Shown here: positions 45,983 to 53,396 of the stretch, piece by piece
How the letters are laid out: each line of letters starts with the position of its first letter
Numbering within the stretch: position 1 is the stretch's first letter
DNA from: Pyrinomonadaceae bacterium
GTDB taxonomy: Bacteria > Acidobacteriota > Blastocatellia > Pyrinomonadales > Pyrinomonadaceae
Length of the DNA: 64,000 bases
NCBI GenBank assembly: GCA_036277115.1
Contig: DASUNM010000027.1
Coordinates: forward strand, 1 to 64,000
Direction of reading: 5' to 3'
Position numbers and translations under genes: made by a program
Notes under the pieces: generated by a model
Database searches by the model: none
What the model saw: the letters and a program-made list of their open reading frames with translations, nothing else
Told to the model about the DNA's origin: nothing

Positions 45983-47335
45983 ATGAGCACACCTGTAGCG
46001 ACGCCTGCCGCTTCGATCCTGGCAACCGAAGAAATTCGCAAACTGTTCCCCGCAACCGAACGCGCCCACAACGGATACCCGGTCGCGTACTTCGACGCTC
46101 CGGGAGGAACCCAGACGCCGAAAGTTGTCGTCGATGCGGTCGCTGATTACCTGCTGAACCACAACGCGAACACGCACTGGGAATATCCCACGAGTCACGA
46201 GACCGACGCGATTATTCAGTCAGCACGAGACACGTTCGCGGATTTCTTGAATGCTTCAAACGAAGAGATTGTCTTCGGCCCGAACACGACGACGATGATT
46301 TATCACCTGTCGCGCGCGCTGGGGCGAACGCTGGGACCGGGCGACGAAATCGTGATCACTGAACTGGAGCATCACGCGAACGTTGCTCCATGGCAGGCGC
46401 TCGAGGTTGAACGTGGCATCACGTTGAGGGTCGCACAAATGGATCCGGAAACGGGCCAGTTAGATTGGAATGATTTCGAGCGGCTGGTCACGAAAAAGAC
46501 GAAGATGGTCGCCTTCGGCGCGGGTTGTAATGCGCTGGGCACAGTCAACAATTTTCGCGGCGCGGTTGAGCTGGCGCATTCAGTCGGCGCGCTCGCATTG
46601 GTTGATGCCGTCCATTACGCACCTTACTTTCTATGCGACGTTAAGGAAATGGACTGCGACTTCCTGACAGGCTCGGCCTACAAGTTCTATGGTCCGCACG
46701 TCAGCGTCTTCTACGGGAGAAAGGATCTGCTTGAGTCGATCGACTTCCCGAAGTTGCAGCCTGCGCCGGAGACCGCACCCGAACGTGCGGAGATGGGAAC
46801 GCAGAGCCACGAGGGAATCGCCGGCGCGGCCGCTGCTGTCGATTTCTATGCGTCGCTGAGTCTCGGCCCCAGGAGCGATGAGGTCAGTACCGGGAGCGCT
46901 AGCCACCGGGTATCTCGTGTCAGTACCGAGAGCGGTAGCGACCGGATCGATCATTCAGCCCGGAGTCGACGCGAAGCCTTAAAACAATCCTTCGCCGGTC
47001 TCCGCGCCCACAGCACACCTCTAGTTCTAAAACTGTGGGAAGGGTTATCCAGCATAAACGGAATTCGCATGTACGGCCCACCGCCACACGTCGAACGCAC
47101 GCCAACTGTTTCGTTCACGGTTAAGGACGTCGCTTCCACGGAAGTCGCGCGCCGCCTTTCCGAACGTGGTCTGTTCGCCTCGCACGGTGACTTCTATGCG
47201 CAGACGGTGATTGAGCGATTAGGTCTCGCGCCGGAAGGTCTGGTGCGTGTCGGTTGCGCATGCTACACGAGCGAAGCAGAGATCGAGCGGCTGATCGAAG
47301 CAGTTCGCGACATCGCGACCTTAAAAGCAATCTGA
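45983..47335 (+). CDS. Cysteine desulfurase-like protein (class V aminotransferase fold)
   Basis: A 450-residue PLP enzyme of the cysteine-desulfurase-like group. The N-terminal FPATERAHNGYPVAYFDAPG, the mid-region ITELEHHANVAPWQALE and the PLP lysine in GSAYKFYGPHVSVFYG are present. Between SLGPRSD and ARSRREA the protein carries about 25 extra residues encoded by a family F repeat (46882-46952), kept in frame. That segment lies at the surface-exposed junction before the small-domain helices, so the enzyme may tolerate it. Homologues act on small sulfur or nitrogen compounds; the true substrate is unknown. It probably starts its own transcript with ridA-like and thyA genes behind. Confidence 0.88.
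   Translation: MSTPVATPAASILATEEIRKLFPATERAHNGYPVAYFDAPGGTQTPKVVVDAVADYLLNHNANTHWEYPTSHETDAIIQSARDTFADFLNASNEEIVFGPNTTTMIYHLSRALGRTLGPGDEIVITELEHHANVAPWQALEVERGITLRVAQMDPETGQLDWNDFERLVTKKTKMVAFGAGCNALGTVNNFRGAVELAHSVGALALVDAVHYAPYFLCDVKEMDCDFLTGSAYKFYGPHVSVFYGRKDLLESIDFPKLQPAPETAPERAEMGTQSHEGIAGAAAAVDFYASLSLGPRSDEVSTGSASHRVSRVSTESGSDRIDHSARSRREALKQSFAGLRAHSTPLVLKLWEGLSSINGIRMYGPPPHVERTPTVSFTVKDVASTEVARRLSERGLFASHGDFYAQTVIERLGLAPEGLVRVGCACYTSEAEIERLIEAVRDIATLKAI
46882..46952. repeat. Family F element inside the desulfurase-like gene
   Basis: Two direct half-units, GTCAGTACCGGGAGCGCTAG and GTCAGTACCGAGAGCGGTAG, each followed by CACCGGGT or CGACCGGAT. They match the intergenic copies at 9842-9920 and 12937-13056. 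They encode EVSTGSASHRVSRVSTESGS, a low-complexity stretch with no counterpart expected in this family. Confidence 0.82.
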
Positions 47336-47371
47336 AAGTTGTACCCCATACGCCTGTTCCAAGGAGGAACC

Positions 47372-47812
47372 ATGAAACCAATCTGCATCGCCTTACTCGC
47401 GCTTTGTTTTTGCGGCGCGGTCGCTTTCGAAACCCGGGCGCAATCGAAACCGGAATACAAAGGTCGGCCCGGATCACCGTTCTCTGAAGTCGTGCGCGTT
47501 GGGAATATGCTCTATCTCTCAGGACAGCTCGGCGTGAATGCCTCCGGCGCATTGGTCACGGGAGGCGTTAAAGCAGAAACAAAACAGGTGATGGATAACA
47601 TCCGCGGCATCCTTGAGCGGAACGGTTCCGGGATGGACCACGTGGTGAAGTGCACCGTCATGCTGCTGGACATTGCCGAACGGCCGGCCATGAGCGAGGT
47701 CTACGTCAGTTACTTTCCCAAAGAGCGCATGCCCGCGCGCAGCACGTTTGGCACTACCGGTTTAGCGTTGGGTGCGCGTGTGGAGATTGAGTGCATGGCC
47801 ACGGTTAAGTAG
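47372..47812 (+). CDS. RidA/YjgF family protein with signal peptide
   Basis: A 146-residue RidA-type protein. AAGGAGG is centred 8 bases before the ATG at 47372, which opens a signal peptide (cleavage near TRAQS), so it is exported. RidA proteins hydrolyse reactive enamine/imine intermediates from PLP enzymes in the cytoplasm, so the export is odd for that role. The catalytic Arg is kept (ARVEIECMATVK). It follows a PLP-dependent gene by 36 bases, a plausible functional link, but the compartments differ. Confidence 0.88.
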   Translation: MKPICIALLALCFCGAVAFETRAQSKPEYKGRPGSPFSEVVRVGNMLYLSGQLGVNASGALVTGGVKAETKQVMDNIRGILERNGSGMDHVVKCTVMLLDIAERPAMSEVYVSYFPKERMPARSTFGTTGLALGARVEIECMATVK

Positions 47813-47957
47813 CCCGGCGGGCACACACGCTCGGTCGTGCTGTTGCCGATCTAGAAAAGTCGGTATGCACGTCTCCGGCGTGCTAACCGAGCGATGAAAA
47901 ATTGAACAGCCATCGGCGCAGTTCTTGACGTTGCGGCTCTTAGCTCTTCGCTCATTT

Positions 47958-48857
47958 ATGAAGCAATACCACGACATTCTCCGCTCTATTCTTGACCGCG
48001 GCGTCGAACATCAGGATCGGACTAGGGTCGGCACGATCTCGCACTTCGGATTTCAAACCCGCTTCGATTTGCGCGAAGGCTTTCCCATCGTCACCACCAA
48101 GCGAGTTCCCTTTCGCTGGGTTGCGGAAGAATTGTTTTGGTTTTTGTCGGGCGATACGAACGAAGCGAACCTGCGCGCGCGCGGCGTCGACATTTGGAAA
48201 GAGTGGGCGGATGAAGAACACACGCGGCGCTTTGGCCGTGAAGCCGGCGATCTCGGCCCGGTCTATGGATATCTTTGGCGATCCTTTGGCGGAAACTATC
48301 CGAAACATGACGGCGTCGATCAGATTGAGCGTTTGATAAATGAAATCGAAACGAATCCGAACTCGCGGCGCCTGATCGTTAGCGGTTGGGACCCGCGCGA
48401 GTGCGACAACGTCGACCTGCCCCCTTGTCATACTTTGTTCCAATTCAAGATTGAGGCTGGGAACGCGCCTGGGAGCGCGGGCATCCTGCCCGCCTCTGCT
48501 TCTGAAAATCGGCCTGTTCTTCACTGCCAACTTTATCAACGTTCAGCCGATGCATTTCTCGGAGTGCCATTCAACATCAGCTCGTACGCGTTGCTGACTC
48601 ATCTTGTCGCGCACGTCTGCGACCTGCAGGTGGGCGAATTCATTTACACGCTGGGCGACTATCACATTTACAAGAATCATCTCGAACAAGTTAACGAATT
48701 GCTTTCACGCACACCGAAACCACTACCGCGGCTCGACATAAATGACGAGCCCGGGAAACTGCGCAGCCTCGAAGGTCTGCTTAATTTTCGCTACGAACAT
48801 TTGAGCCTCGTTGGGTACGAATCGCATGCGAAGATCGCCGCGCCGGTGGCGGTCTGA
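47958..48857 (+). CDS. thyA: Thymidylate synthase (ThyA type) with an extra loop
   Basis: Converts dUMP to dTMP with methylenetetrahydrofolate. The 299-residue protein has RTRVGTISHFGFQTRFDLRE-like start signatures, the nucleophile in LPPCHTLFQF (Cys157), YQRSADAFLGVPFNISSYAL and the family C-terminus HAKIAAPVAV. Around residues 167-185 it has GNAPGSAGILPASASENRP, encoded by a palindromic repeat; other ThyA proteins have only a short turn (for example FYVADGKLSCQLYQRS in E. coli). The insertion is in frame and outside the active-site motifs. It is separated from folA by a broken hicBA module. Confidence 0.96.
   Translation: MKQYHDILRSILDRGVEHQDRTRVGTISHFGFQTRFDLREGFPIVTTKRVPFRWVAEELFWFLSGDTNEANLRARGVDIWKEWADEEHTRRFGREAGDLGPVYGYLWRSFGGNYPKHDGVDQIERLINEIETNPNSRRLIVSGWDPRECDNVDLPPCHTLFQFKIEAGNAPGSAGILPASASENRPVLHCQLYQRSADAFLGVPFNISSYALLTHLVAHVCDLQVGEFIYTLGDYHIYKNHLEQVNELLSRTPKPLPRLDINDEPGKLRSLEGLLNFRYEHLSLVGYESHAKIAAPVAV
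48457..48510. repeat. GCGGGCATCCTGCCCGC element inside thyA
   Basis: Palindrome GAGCGCGGGCATCCTGCCCG with C, flanked by CCTGG and CTCTGCTTC. It is related to GCGGGCATCCCGCGCGGG at 12971-12988 and GCGGGCTACCCGCGCGGG at 53223-53240. It encodes GSAGILPAS. Confidence 0.8.
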
Positions 48858-48897
48858 ATATCGACTGCCGTTTTGGTAAGTGGTATCGTGAACGGGT

Positions 48898-49106
48898 ATG
48901 AAGAGCTTTAATTACATCGTTGAGAAGTGCGCTGACACCGGTTTGTACGTCGGTTACGTCCCGGAGTTCCAGGAGCTCATAGCCAGGCGGATACGCTAGA
49001 AGAATTGCGCGACAACATGAAGGAAGTCATTCAACTCCTACTCATTGACGGAGAACCGAAGTTGGAAGCCGAATTCGTAGGGACTGAAACTGTAAAGGTG
49101 GCGTAA
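48898..49106 (+). pseudogene. hicB: HicB-type antitoxin, frameshifted
   Basis: Reads MKSFNYIVEKCADTGLYVGY then VPEF in frame and stops at 48999. Supplying one base near 48967-48970 gives PGAHSQADTLEELRDNMKEV then IQLLLIDGEP, the complete HicB partial-RNaseH fold. The intended protein would be 69-70 residues ending just before the hicA ATG at 49108. A real mutation or a sequencing error cannot be told apart here. Confidence 0.85.
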
Positions 49107-49107
49107 C

Positions 49108-49331
49108 ATGAGCCGCCCACCCGTTCTGAAACCGAGGAAAGTCGTTTCGCTGCTTCAGAAGTTAGGACTTGTCGAAGTGCGGCAGAAGGGTTCGCACAAA
49201 CAGTTTCGCCACCCCGATGGTGCAGTACCACAGTCCCCTTTCACGCAGGCCGAGATATCTCGCCAATCTTGCTTCGGCAGATCGCCCGAGACATTAATCT
49301 CACGATTCAGGAGATCATCGACGCCCGCTGA
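49108..49331 (+). pseudogene. hicA: HicA-type mRNA interferase, frameshifted
   Basis: Begins MSRPPVLKPRKVVSLLQKLG then VEVRQKGSHKQFRHPDG, with the catalytic His in GSHKQF. One base is missing near 49222-49229; in the shifted frame TVPFHAGRDISPILLRQIAR then DINLTIQEIIDAR ends at the TGA at 49329-49331. In the unshifted frame the ORF runs on into the folA start. Toxin and antitoxin genes are thus each broken by a single-base loss. Confidence 0.87.
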
Positions 49332-49349
49332 TGCGGGACGGGAACCAGC

Positions 49350-49823
49350 ATGTCCGTAATCGGAATCGTTGCAGTAGATCGAAATCTCGCCATCGGTAAA
49401 GGCGGAAAACTGCCTTGGCACTATTCTGCCGACATGAAGTTTTTCAAAGCCACGACGATTGGCAACACCGTCGTGATGGGACGGCGGACCTGGGAGACCT
49501 TGAAGAGGCCGCTGAAGGAACGAACGAATATCGTTCTGAGTCGCGAGACTAACTTCAACCCAGGAAATCCCGTTCTGGTAATGCGTGACGTCGATTCCGT
49601 GATGGAGTTCGCGCGTGGTCGCGACGAGCATTTATTTGTGATGGGAGGCGCGAAAGTTTATGAAGCGTTCCTGCCGCACATCGACCGCTGGATCGTCACC
49701 GAAGTTCCTTTGTCAGTTGAAGGCGCCGACACTTTCATGCCGCCGAACTTTTTGGAAGGTTTCGAAATGTACGAGCTGAGGCAGCTGGATGAAGGTTTGA
49801 AAGTGAAGTTTTATGAACGGTAG
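49350..49823 (+). CDS. folA: Dihydrofolate reductase
   Basis: Reduces dihydrofolate to tetrahydrofolate with NADPH, regenerating the cofactor consumed by ThyA. The 157-residue protein has IGIVAVDRNLAIGKGGKLPW, HYSADMKFFKATTIGNTVVM with GRRTWETL, and FVMGGAKVYEAFLPHIDRWI. The ATG at 49350 has no strong ribosome binding site. thyA and folA are often adjacent; here they are 490 bases apart with the broken hicBA genes between. A family C half-element begins 2 bases after the stop. Confidence 0.94.
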   Translation: MSVIGIVAVDRNLAIGKGGKLPWHYSADMKFFKATTIGNTVVMGRRTWETLKRPLKERTNIVLSRETNFNPGNPVLVMRDVDSVMEFARGRDEHLFVMGGAKVYEAFLPHIDRWIVTEVPLSVEGADTFMPPNFLEGFEMYELRQLDEGLKVKFYER

Positions 49824-49824
49824 C

Positions 49825-49850
49825 GTGGCACAGACTTCAGTCTGCGCCAC
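49825..49850. repeat. Single family C half-element
   Basis: GTGGCACAGACTTCAGTCTG then CGCCAC, a palindrome with complementary ends. It lies in the short gap between the convergent folA and CBS-domain synthase genes. Confidence 0.8.
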
Positions 49851-49851
49851 C

Positions 49852-51222
49852 TCACTCCCCGTTTTCGCTCATCTCCAAAACGTCATGGCGCGTGATGATG
49901 CCGGTTATCCGGCCATACTCTTCAATTAACACCGCAGGGTTCGTGCGCAGCTTGCGGGAAACTACGTTCACATCAGCATCGACGTCAACGGTAGGAAAAC
50001 CCTTGTCCATGATTTTGCTGACCGGGGCCTCAAGCAGATCGCGGTCAGTGAACACTTTCGACAGCAAGTGATTTTCACGCAGCGACCCGACAGACTTTCC
50101 ATCTTCCATCACCGGAATCTGCGTCAAACCCATCTCGTTCATCTTGGCCAAAGCCGCCGCGACCAGATCGGTCGGTGCGACGCTCACCAACTCACGCGGC
50201 GCCTGCTTCCCTTTTGTTTCATTGATCAAGCCCGCGGTGATCTTCTGCGGCTCGAGCAGTCGCTTCTCTTTCATCCATTCGTCTGAATGGAACTTCGAAA
50301 GGTAATGCTCACCCGTGTCGCAAACCACAAACACCACGACTGCATTCTCGTCGAGGTCTCTCGCCACCCGTAGTGCGGCCGCGCAATTCGTTCCGGTCGA
50401 GCCGCCGCAGAAAATGCCTTCGATGCGACTCAACTGGCGCGCCGTCTCGAACGAGTCGTGATCGCTGATGTTCATCACCTCGTCGACGAACTGCATGTGC
50501 GCGTTCGGCGGCAGGACCTCCTGGCCGATGCCTTCGACGAGGTAAGGTGTCGTCTCGGGAACTTTGCCGGTGTCTTTGTATGTCTTGTAGATCGATCCAA
50601 ACGGATCGGCGCCGATGATCCTGATGTTCGAATTCATCTCTTTCAGGAATCGGCCGGTGCCGGAAATTGTTCCGCCGGTTCCGATGCCGGAAACGAAGTG
50701 AGAAATCCTGCCTTCTGTCTGCGCCCAAAGTTCCGGACCGGTCGTGCGATAGTGCGCTTCCGGATTGGCCGGATGCGAATACTGATCGGGATAGAAGGAG
50801 TTCGGTGTTTCCGCGGCGATCCGGCGCGCGGTCGAAACGTAGTGATCCGGCGTGCCGGGCTTGGCTGAGACGGGGGTAATCACCACGTCAGCCCCGAGGG
50901 CTTTCAGGTAACGCGACTTTTCAACGGACGCTTTGTCCGTCATCACGAAGATGCATTTGTAACCTTTGACGGACGCAGCGATGGCCAAACCGATGCCCGT
51001 GTTGCCGGAAGTGGCCTCGACGATGGTGCCGCCCGGTTTGAGCTTACCTTCGCGTTCGGCCGCATCGATCATCGAAATGCCGATGCGATCTTTGACGGAG
51101 AAGCCGGGATTCAGATTCTCCATCTTGGCGAGGATCAGCGGCTTCAATCCGCGGTTCAGCCGGTTAAGTTTAATTAAAGGCGTGTTGCCAATCAGGCTCA
51201 ACACGCTGTCATGGTATTTCAT
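49852..51222 (-). CDS. Cysteine synthase/cystathionine beta-synthase with C-terminal CBS domains
   Basis: A 456-residue PLP enzyme of the cysteine synthase fold plus two CBS modules. The PLP lysine is Lys44 in [13 protein letters not shown], the substrate-binding motif is [12 protein letters not shown], and the phosphate cradle is [15 protein letters not shown]. The CBS pair (about 330-450; [40 protein letters not shown]) is the regulatory domain of cystathionine beta-synthases. Reaction: serine plus homocysteine to cystathionine, or cysteine formation; the residues do not settle it. The NPGF in place of the more common NPGG is unusual. Confidence 0.92.
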   Translation of the reverse strand: MKYHDSVLSLIGNTPLIKLNRLNRGLKPLILAKMENLNPGFSVKDRIGISMIDAAEREGKLKPGGTIVEATSGNTGIGLAIAASVKGYKCIFVMTDKASVEKSRYLKALGADVVITPVSAKPGTPDHYVSTARRIAAETPNSFYPDQYSHPANPEAHYRTTGPELWAQTEGRISHFVSGIGTGGTISGTGRFLKEMNSNIRIIGADPFGSIYKTYKDTGKVPETTPYLVEGIGQEVLPPNAHMQFVDEVMNISDHDSFETARQLSRIEGIFCGGSTGTNCAAALRVARDLDENAVVVFVVCDTGEHYLSKFHSDEWMKEKRLLEPQKITAGLINETKGKQAPRELVSVAPTDLVAAALAKMNEMGLTQIPVMEDGKSVGSLRENHLLSKVFTDRDLLEAPVSKIMDKGFPTVDVDADVNVVSRKLRTNPAVLIEEYGRITGIITRHDVLEMSENGE

Positions 51223-51298
51223 GTCGATTTACGCAGTAAGAGAACGGAGAGGACATTCTGTGCGAAGTGCCTGCGTTTTGACAAACCGGAACGGGGTT

Positions 51299-51402
51299 CT
51301 TTGTCTTTCCCTGTGCCTCCGTGAATCCTTTGTGCCTCGGTATTGGTGTTGCGAGGAAGACTCACCACAGAGTCACTGAGAACGCACAGAGACACAGAGT
51401 CG
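51299..51402. repeat. Inverted CTCTGTG-type element
   Basis: Left TTTGTCTTTCCCTGTGCCTC with CGTGAATCCTTTGTGCC; right CACCACAGAGTCACTGAGAA with CGCACAGAGACACAGAG. The arms are imperfect inverted repeats. Short repeats of this consensus occur in many soil bacteria. It lies just upstream of the tRNA promoter. Confidence 0.6.
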
Positions 51403-51443
51403 TACCGCAACACTGAGAAGAACTTAGAATTGTTACGGCGTGC

Positions 51444-51471
51444 TTGACTACTTTTTTTCGCGCCGTATAAT
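51444..51471 (+). promoter_or_regulatory. Promoter of tRNA-Lys
   Basis: TTGACT (51444-51449), a 16-base spacer with a run of T, then a perfect TATAAT (51466-51471), 13 bases before the tRNA 5' end. Confidence 0.85.
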
Positions 51472-51484
51472 TTTCACTTCTCGT

Positions 51485-51560
51485 GGGGCGTTAGCTCAGT
51501 TGGTAGAGCAGCAGACTCTTAATCTGCGGGTCGTAGGTTCGATCCCTACACGCCTCACCA
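51485..51560 (+). tRNA. tRNA-Lys (anticodon CTT)
   Basis: Cloverleaf with acceptor stem GGGGCGT/ACGCCTC (one G-U pair), D-loop AGCTCAGTTGGTAGAGC, anticodon stem GCAGA/TCTGC with loop CTCTTAA (anticodon CTT), T-arm GTAGGTTCGATCCCTAC, and an encoded CCA. It reads AAG codons. A clean sigma-70 promoter precedes it and an intrinsic terminator follows, so it is transcribed alone. Confidence 0.97.
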
Positions 51561-51573
51561 CTTTCCCAAATCG

Positions 51574-51606
51574 AAGCGGCGTCTGTTGCCGCTTTTTCTT
51601 TTTCAG
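51574..51606 (+). terminator. Intrinsic terminator of tRNA-Lys
   Basis: AAGCGGC (51574-51580), a 7-base loop, GCCGCTT (51588-51594), then TTTCTTTTTC. It ends next to the stop codon of the convergent wecB gene. Confidence 0.9.
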
Positions 51607-51607
51607 G

Positions 51608-52696
51608 TCAGTCCAGCTCGCGAAACAGGCTCACGATTCTTTCGGCTGCTTTTCCATCCCAAAATTCAGGACGCGAAGCCGCCGCACGGCGCGGTCGATC
51701 AAGGGCTGAGCGAATCGCGGAAACGATCGCCGCACTGCTTCTCTTAACGAGCTGATTCGTTCCGGTCGTGATTGTGATTGGCCGTTCGGTGTTCGGCCTC
51801 ACGGTCAGGCACGGGACGCCAAGGAAAGTCGTTTCCTCCTGCACGCCGCCTGAGTCCGTAACGACCACGGACGCGTGCGCCTGGAGCGCGAGGAACTCGA
51901 TATAGCCGATCGGCTCAGTCAGTCGCAAGGTTTCACTCACGTTAATTTCATATTCAGCAATCTGCTGCCGCGTGCGCGGATGAACCGGAAATAGCACCGG
52001 CACGTCGCTGCTGACTTCGTTGAGCGCTGAGATGATTTCGCTCAAGCCCGCGCGGTCATCGACGTTGTTCGGCCGATGGAGGGTCACCAAAATGAAACGA
52101 TCGAAACTGAAACGAGAGTGCAACGCCGGCCAACGCTCTTCAGCCAAAGGCATCAGCCGCACGAGCGTGTCGATCATCGTATTGCCGACCAGATGAATTT
52201 TTTCTTCCGCGACGCCTTCGCGCACCAGGTTTTCGCAGGCTTCGGGCGAATGTGTCAGCAGCAAATCTGAAATCTGATCGGTCAGCAGCCGATTAATCTC
52301 TTCCGGCATCGTGCGATCGAACGAGCGTAGGCCACCTTCGACGTGCGCCACTCTGACTCCCAGCTTCGCGGCCACTAGAGCGCACGCCAGAGTCGAGTTC
52401 ACATCGCCCGGGACAACGACCCAGTCAGGCTTGAACTGCACGACCACCGGTTCAAAACGCATCATCACGTGGGCTGTCTGTTCGGCGTGAGAACCCGATC
52501 CAACTTCGAGATTGATATCCGGCCGCGGCATGTCGAGTTCGTCGAAAAAAACCTTCGACATGTTGTCGTCGTAATGCTGGCCCGTGTGCACCAACGTCTG
52601 CGCGAACTCGTCTGCGTGCTTCGCCATCTCGCGCACGATCGGCGCGATTTTCATGTAGTTCGGGCGCGCGCCCACGACATGGAGAATGCGTTTCAA
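51608..52696 (-). CDS. wecB: UDP-N-acetylglucosamine 2-epimerase (non-hydrolysing)
   Basis: Converts UDP-GlcNAc to UDP-ManNAc for surface polysaccharide or enterobacterial-antigen-like glycans. The 362-residue protein shows GARPNYMKIAPIVRE, TGQHYDDNMS, VVPGDVNSTLACALVA, HVEGGLRSFDRTMPEEINR and VTDSGGVQEETTFLGVPCLT (in part), the full set of family motifs. The ATG at 52696 fits homologues (MKRILHVVGARPNY). No other glycan gene is adjacent; it is flanked by a tRNA on one side and 700 bases of repeats on the other. Confidence 0.95.
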   Translation of the reverse strand: MKRILHVVGARPNYMKIAPIVREMAKHADEFAQTLVHTGQHYDDNMSKVFFDELDMPRPDINLEVGSGSHAEQTAHVMMRFEPVVVQFKPDWVVVPGDVNSTLACALVAAKLGVRVAHVEGGLRSFDRTMPEEINRLLTDQISDLLLTHSPEACENLVREGVAEEKIHLVGNTMIDTLVRLMPLAEERWPALHSRFSFDRFILVTLHRPNNVDDRAGLSEIISALNEVSSDVPVLFPVHPRTRQQIAEYEINVSETLRLTEPIGYIEFLALQAHASVVVTDSGGVQEETTFLGVPCLTVRPNTERPITITTGTNQLVKRSSAAIVSAIRSALDRPRRAAASRPEFWDGKAAERIVSLFRELD

Positions 52697-52783
52697 GCTT
52701 CTAATCTATGGTGTTGATTCTCGAACGAAAGCTGTCGAAGTATATAACACGGTGGCGCTTAAGCGCCGCGATGAGAAGGAAAG

Positions 52784-53002
52784 GTGCTGCTTCAGCCCGG
52801 AGGGCTGATAGAAAGTAGCCGGTGGTCGCCGACCACCGGGAACCGGCGACAGTGATTTGAGCATCCTGAAGGGATGCAAGAATTCGCGGATTATCTGGCA
52901 CCCCTAACAGGGTGCAACTAACACCGCACCCGATCCGGAGGTCTCTGCTTCGCTTTGACCTCCGGCTACTTTCTGTCAACCCTTCGGGTTGGAATACCAG
53001 GT
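52784..53002. repeat. Inverted-pair palindromic element, family B, copy 2
   Basis: Left end TCAGCCCGGAGGGCTGATAG with AAAGTAGCCGGTGGTCGCCG; middle GAGCATCCTGAAGGGATGC and GGCACCCCTAACAGGGTGC; right end TGACCTCCGGCTACTTTCTG with TCAACCCTTCGGGTTGG. The two ends share the inverted AGAAAGTAGCCGG. The 169-272 copy matches the right end and the GCACCCC hairpin. Confidence 0.8.
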
Positions 53003-53071
53003 GGAGCCAAAAGTCTTAAGGGATGTAAACGCGCTTGATTGATCGCTGATCACTTTAGATCTGGCTCACAA

Positions 53072-53395
53072 TATTCAACGAGCTGCGCAGCAGCGGATGT
53101 ATTTAAGCCCAAGGCCACGCCTTGCAAGCCTTGGGTTAGGATGGTTAATAAATTTGTAGGAGCCGCGGAGCGGCGACCAATTTTGGAGTGCGCTGACTTG
53201 TCAGCGCTATCGGCACCCCATGCGGGCTACCCGCGCGGGGACCCCGAAAGAAAGCGGCGACTAGTCGCCGCACTCCAAAGATGTCGCTCGCTTCGCGGGC
53301 TCCGCTGATCTATGGCGGACATGGTTTCCCAAGGCTCTTAAAGCCCCGCCTTGGGCTTAGCTAAGACCGCTGCTACGCAGCGCTGCAGAGCCAAC
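53072..53395. repeat. Inverted pair of family A elements with an extra inner palindrome
   Basis: Left arm (53072-53185): GAGCTGCGCAGCAGCGG, TAAGCCCAAGGCCACGCCTT, GGAGCCGCGGAGCGGCGAC. Right arm (53275-53395): GTCGCTCGCTTCGCGGGCTC, CCCAAGGCTCTTAAAGCCCC, GACCGCTGCTACGCAGC. Between them lies GGAGTGCGCTGACTTGTCAG ... GGCGACTAGTCGCCGCACTC, a second inverted element, with GCGGGCTACCCGCGCGGG inside. Together with family B this fills 52697-53396, where I see no gene. Confidence 0.82.
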
Positions 53396-53396
53396 C

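Noticed and set aside
51223..51443. Eukaryote-like or adaptor-like contamination suggested by the CACAGAG repeats
   Set aside because: The motif forms an inverted repeat pair like the other intergenic elements here and is flanked by ordinary bacterial genes.
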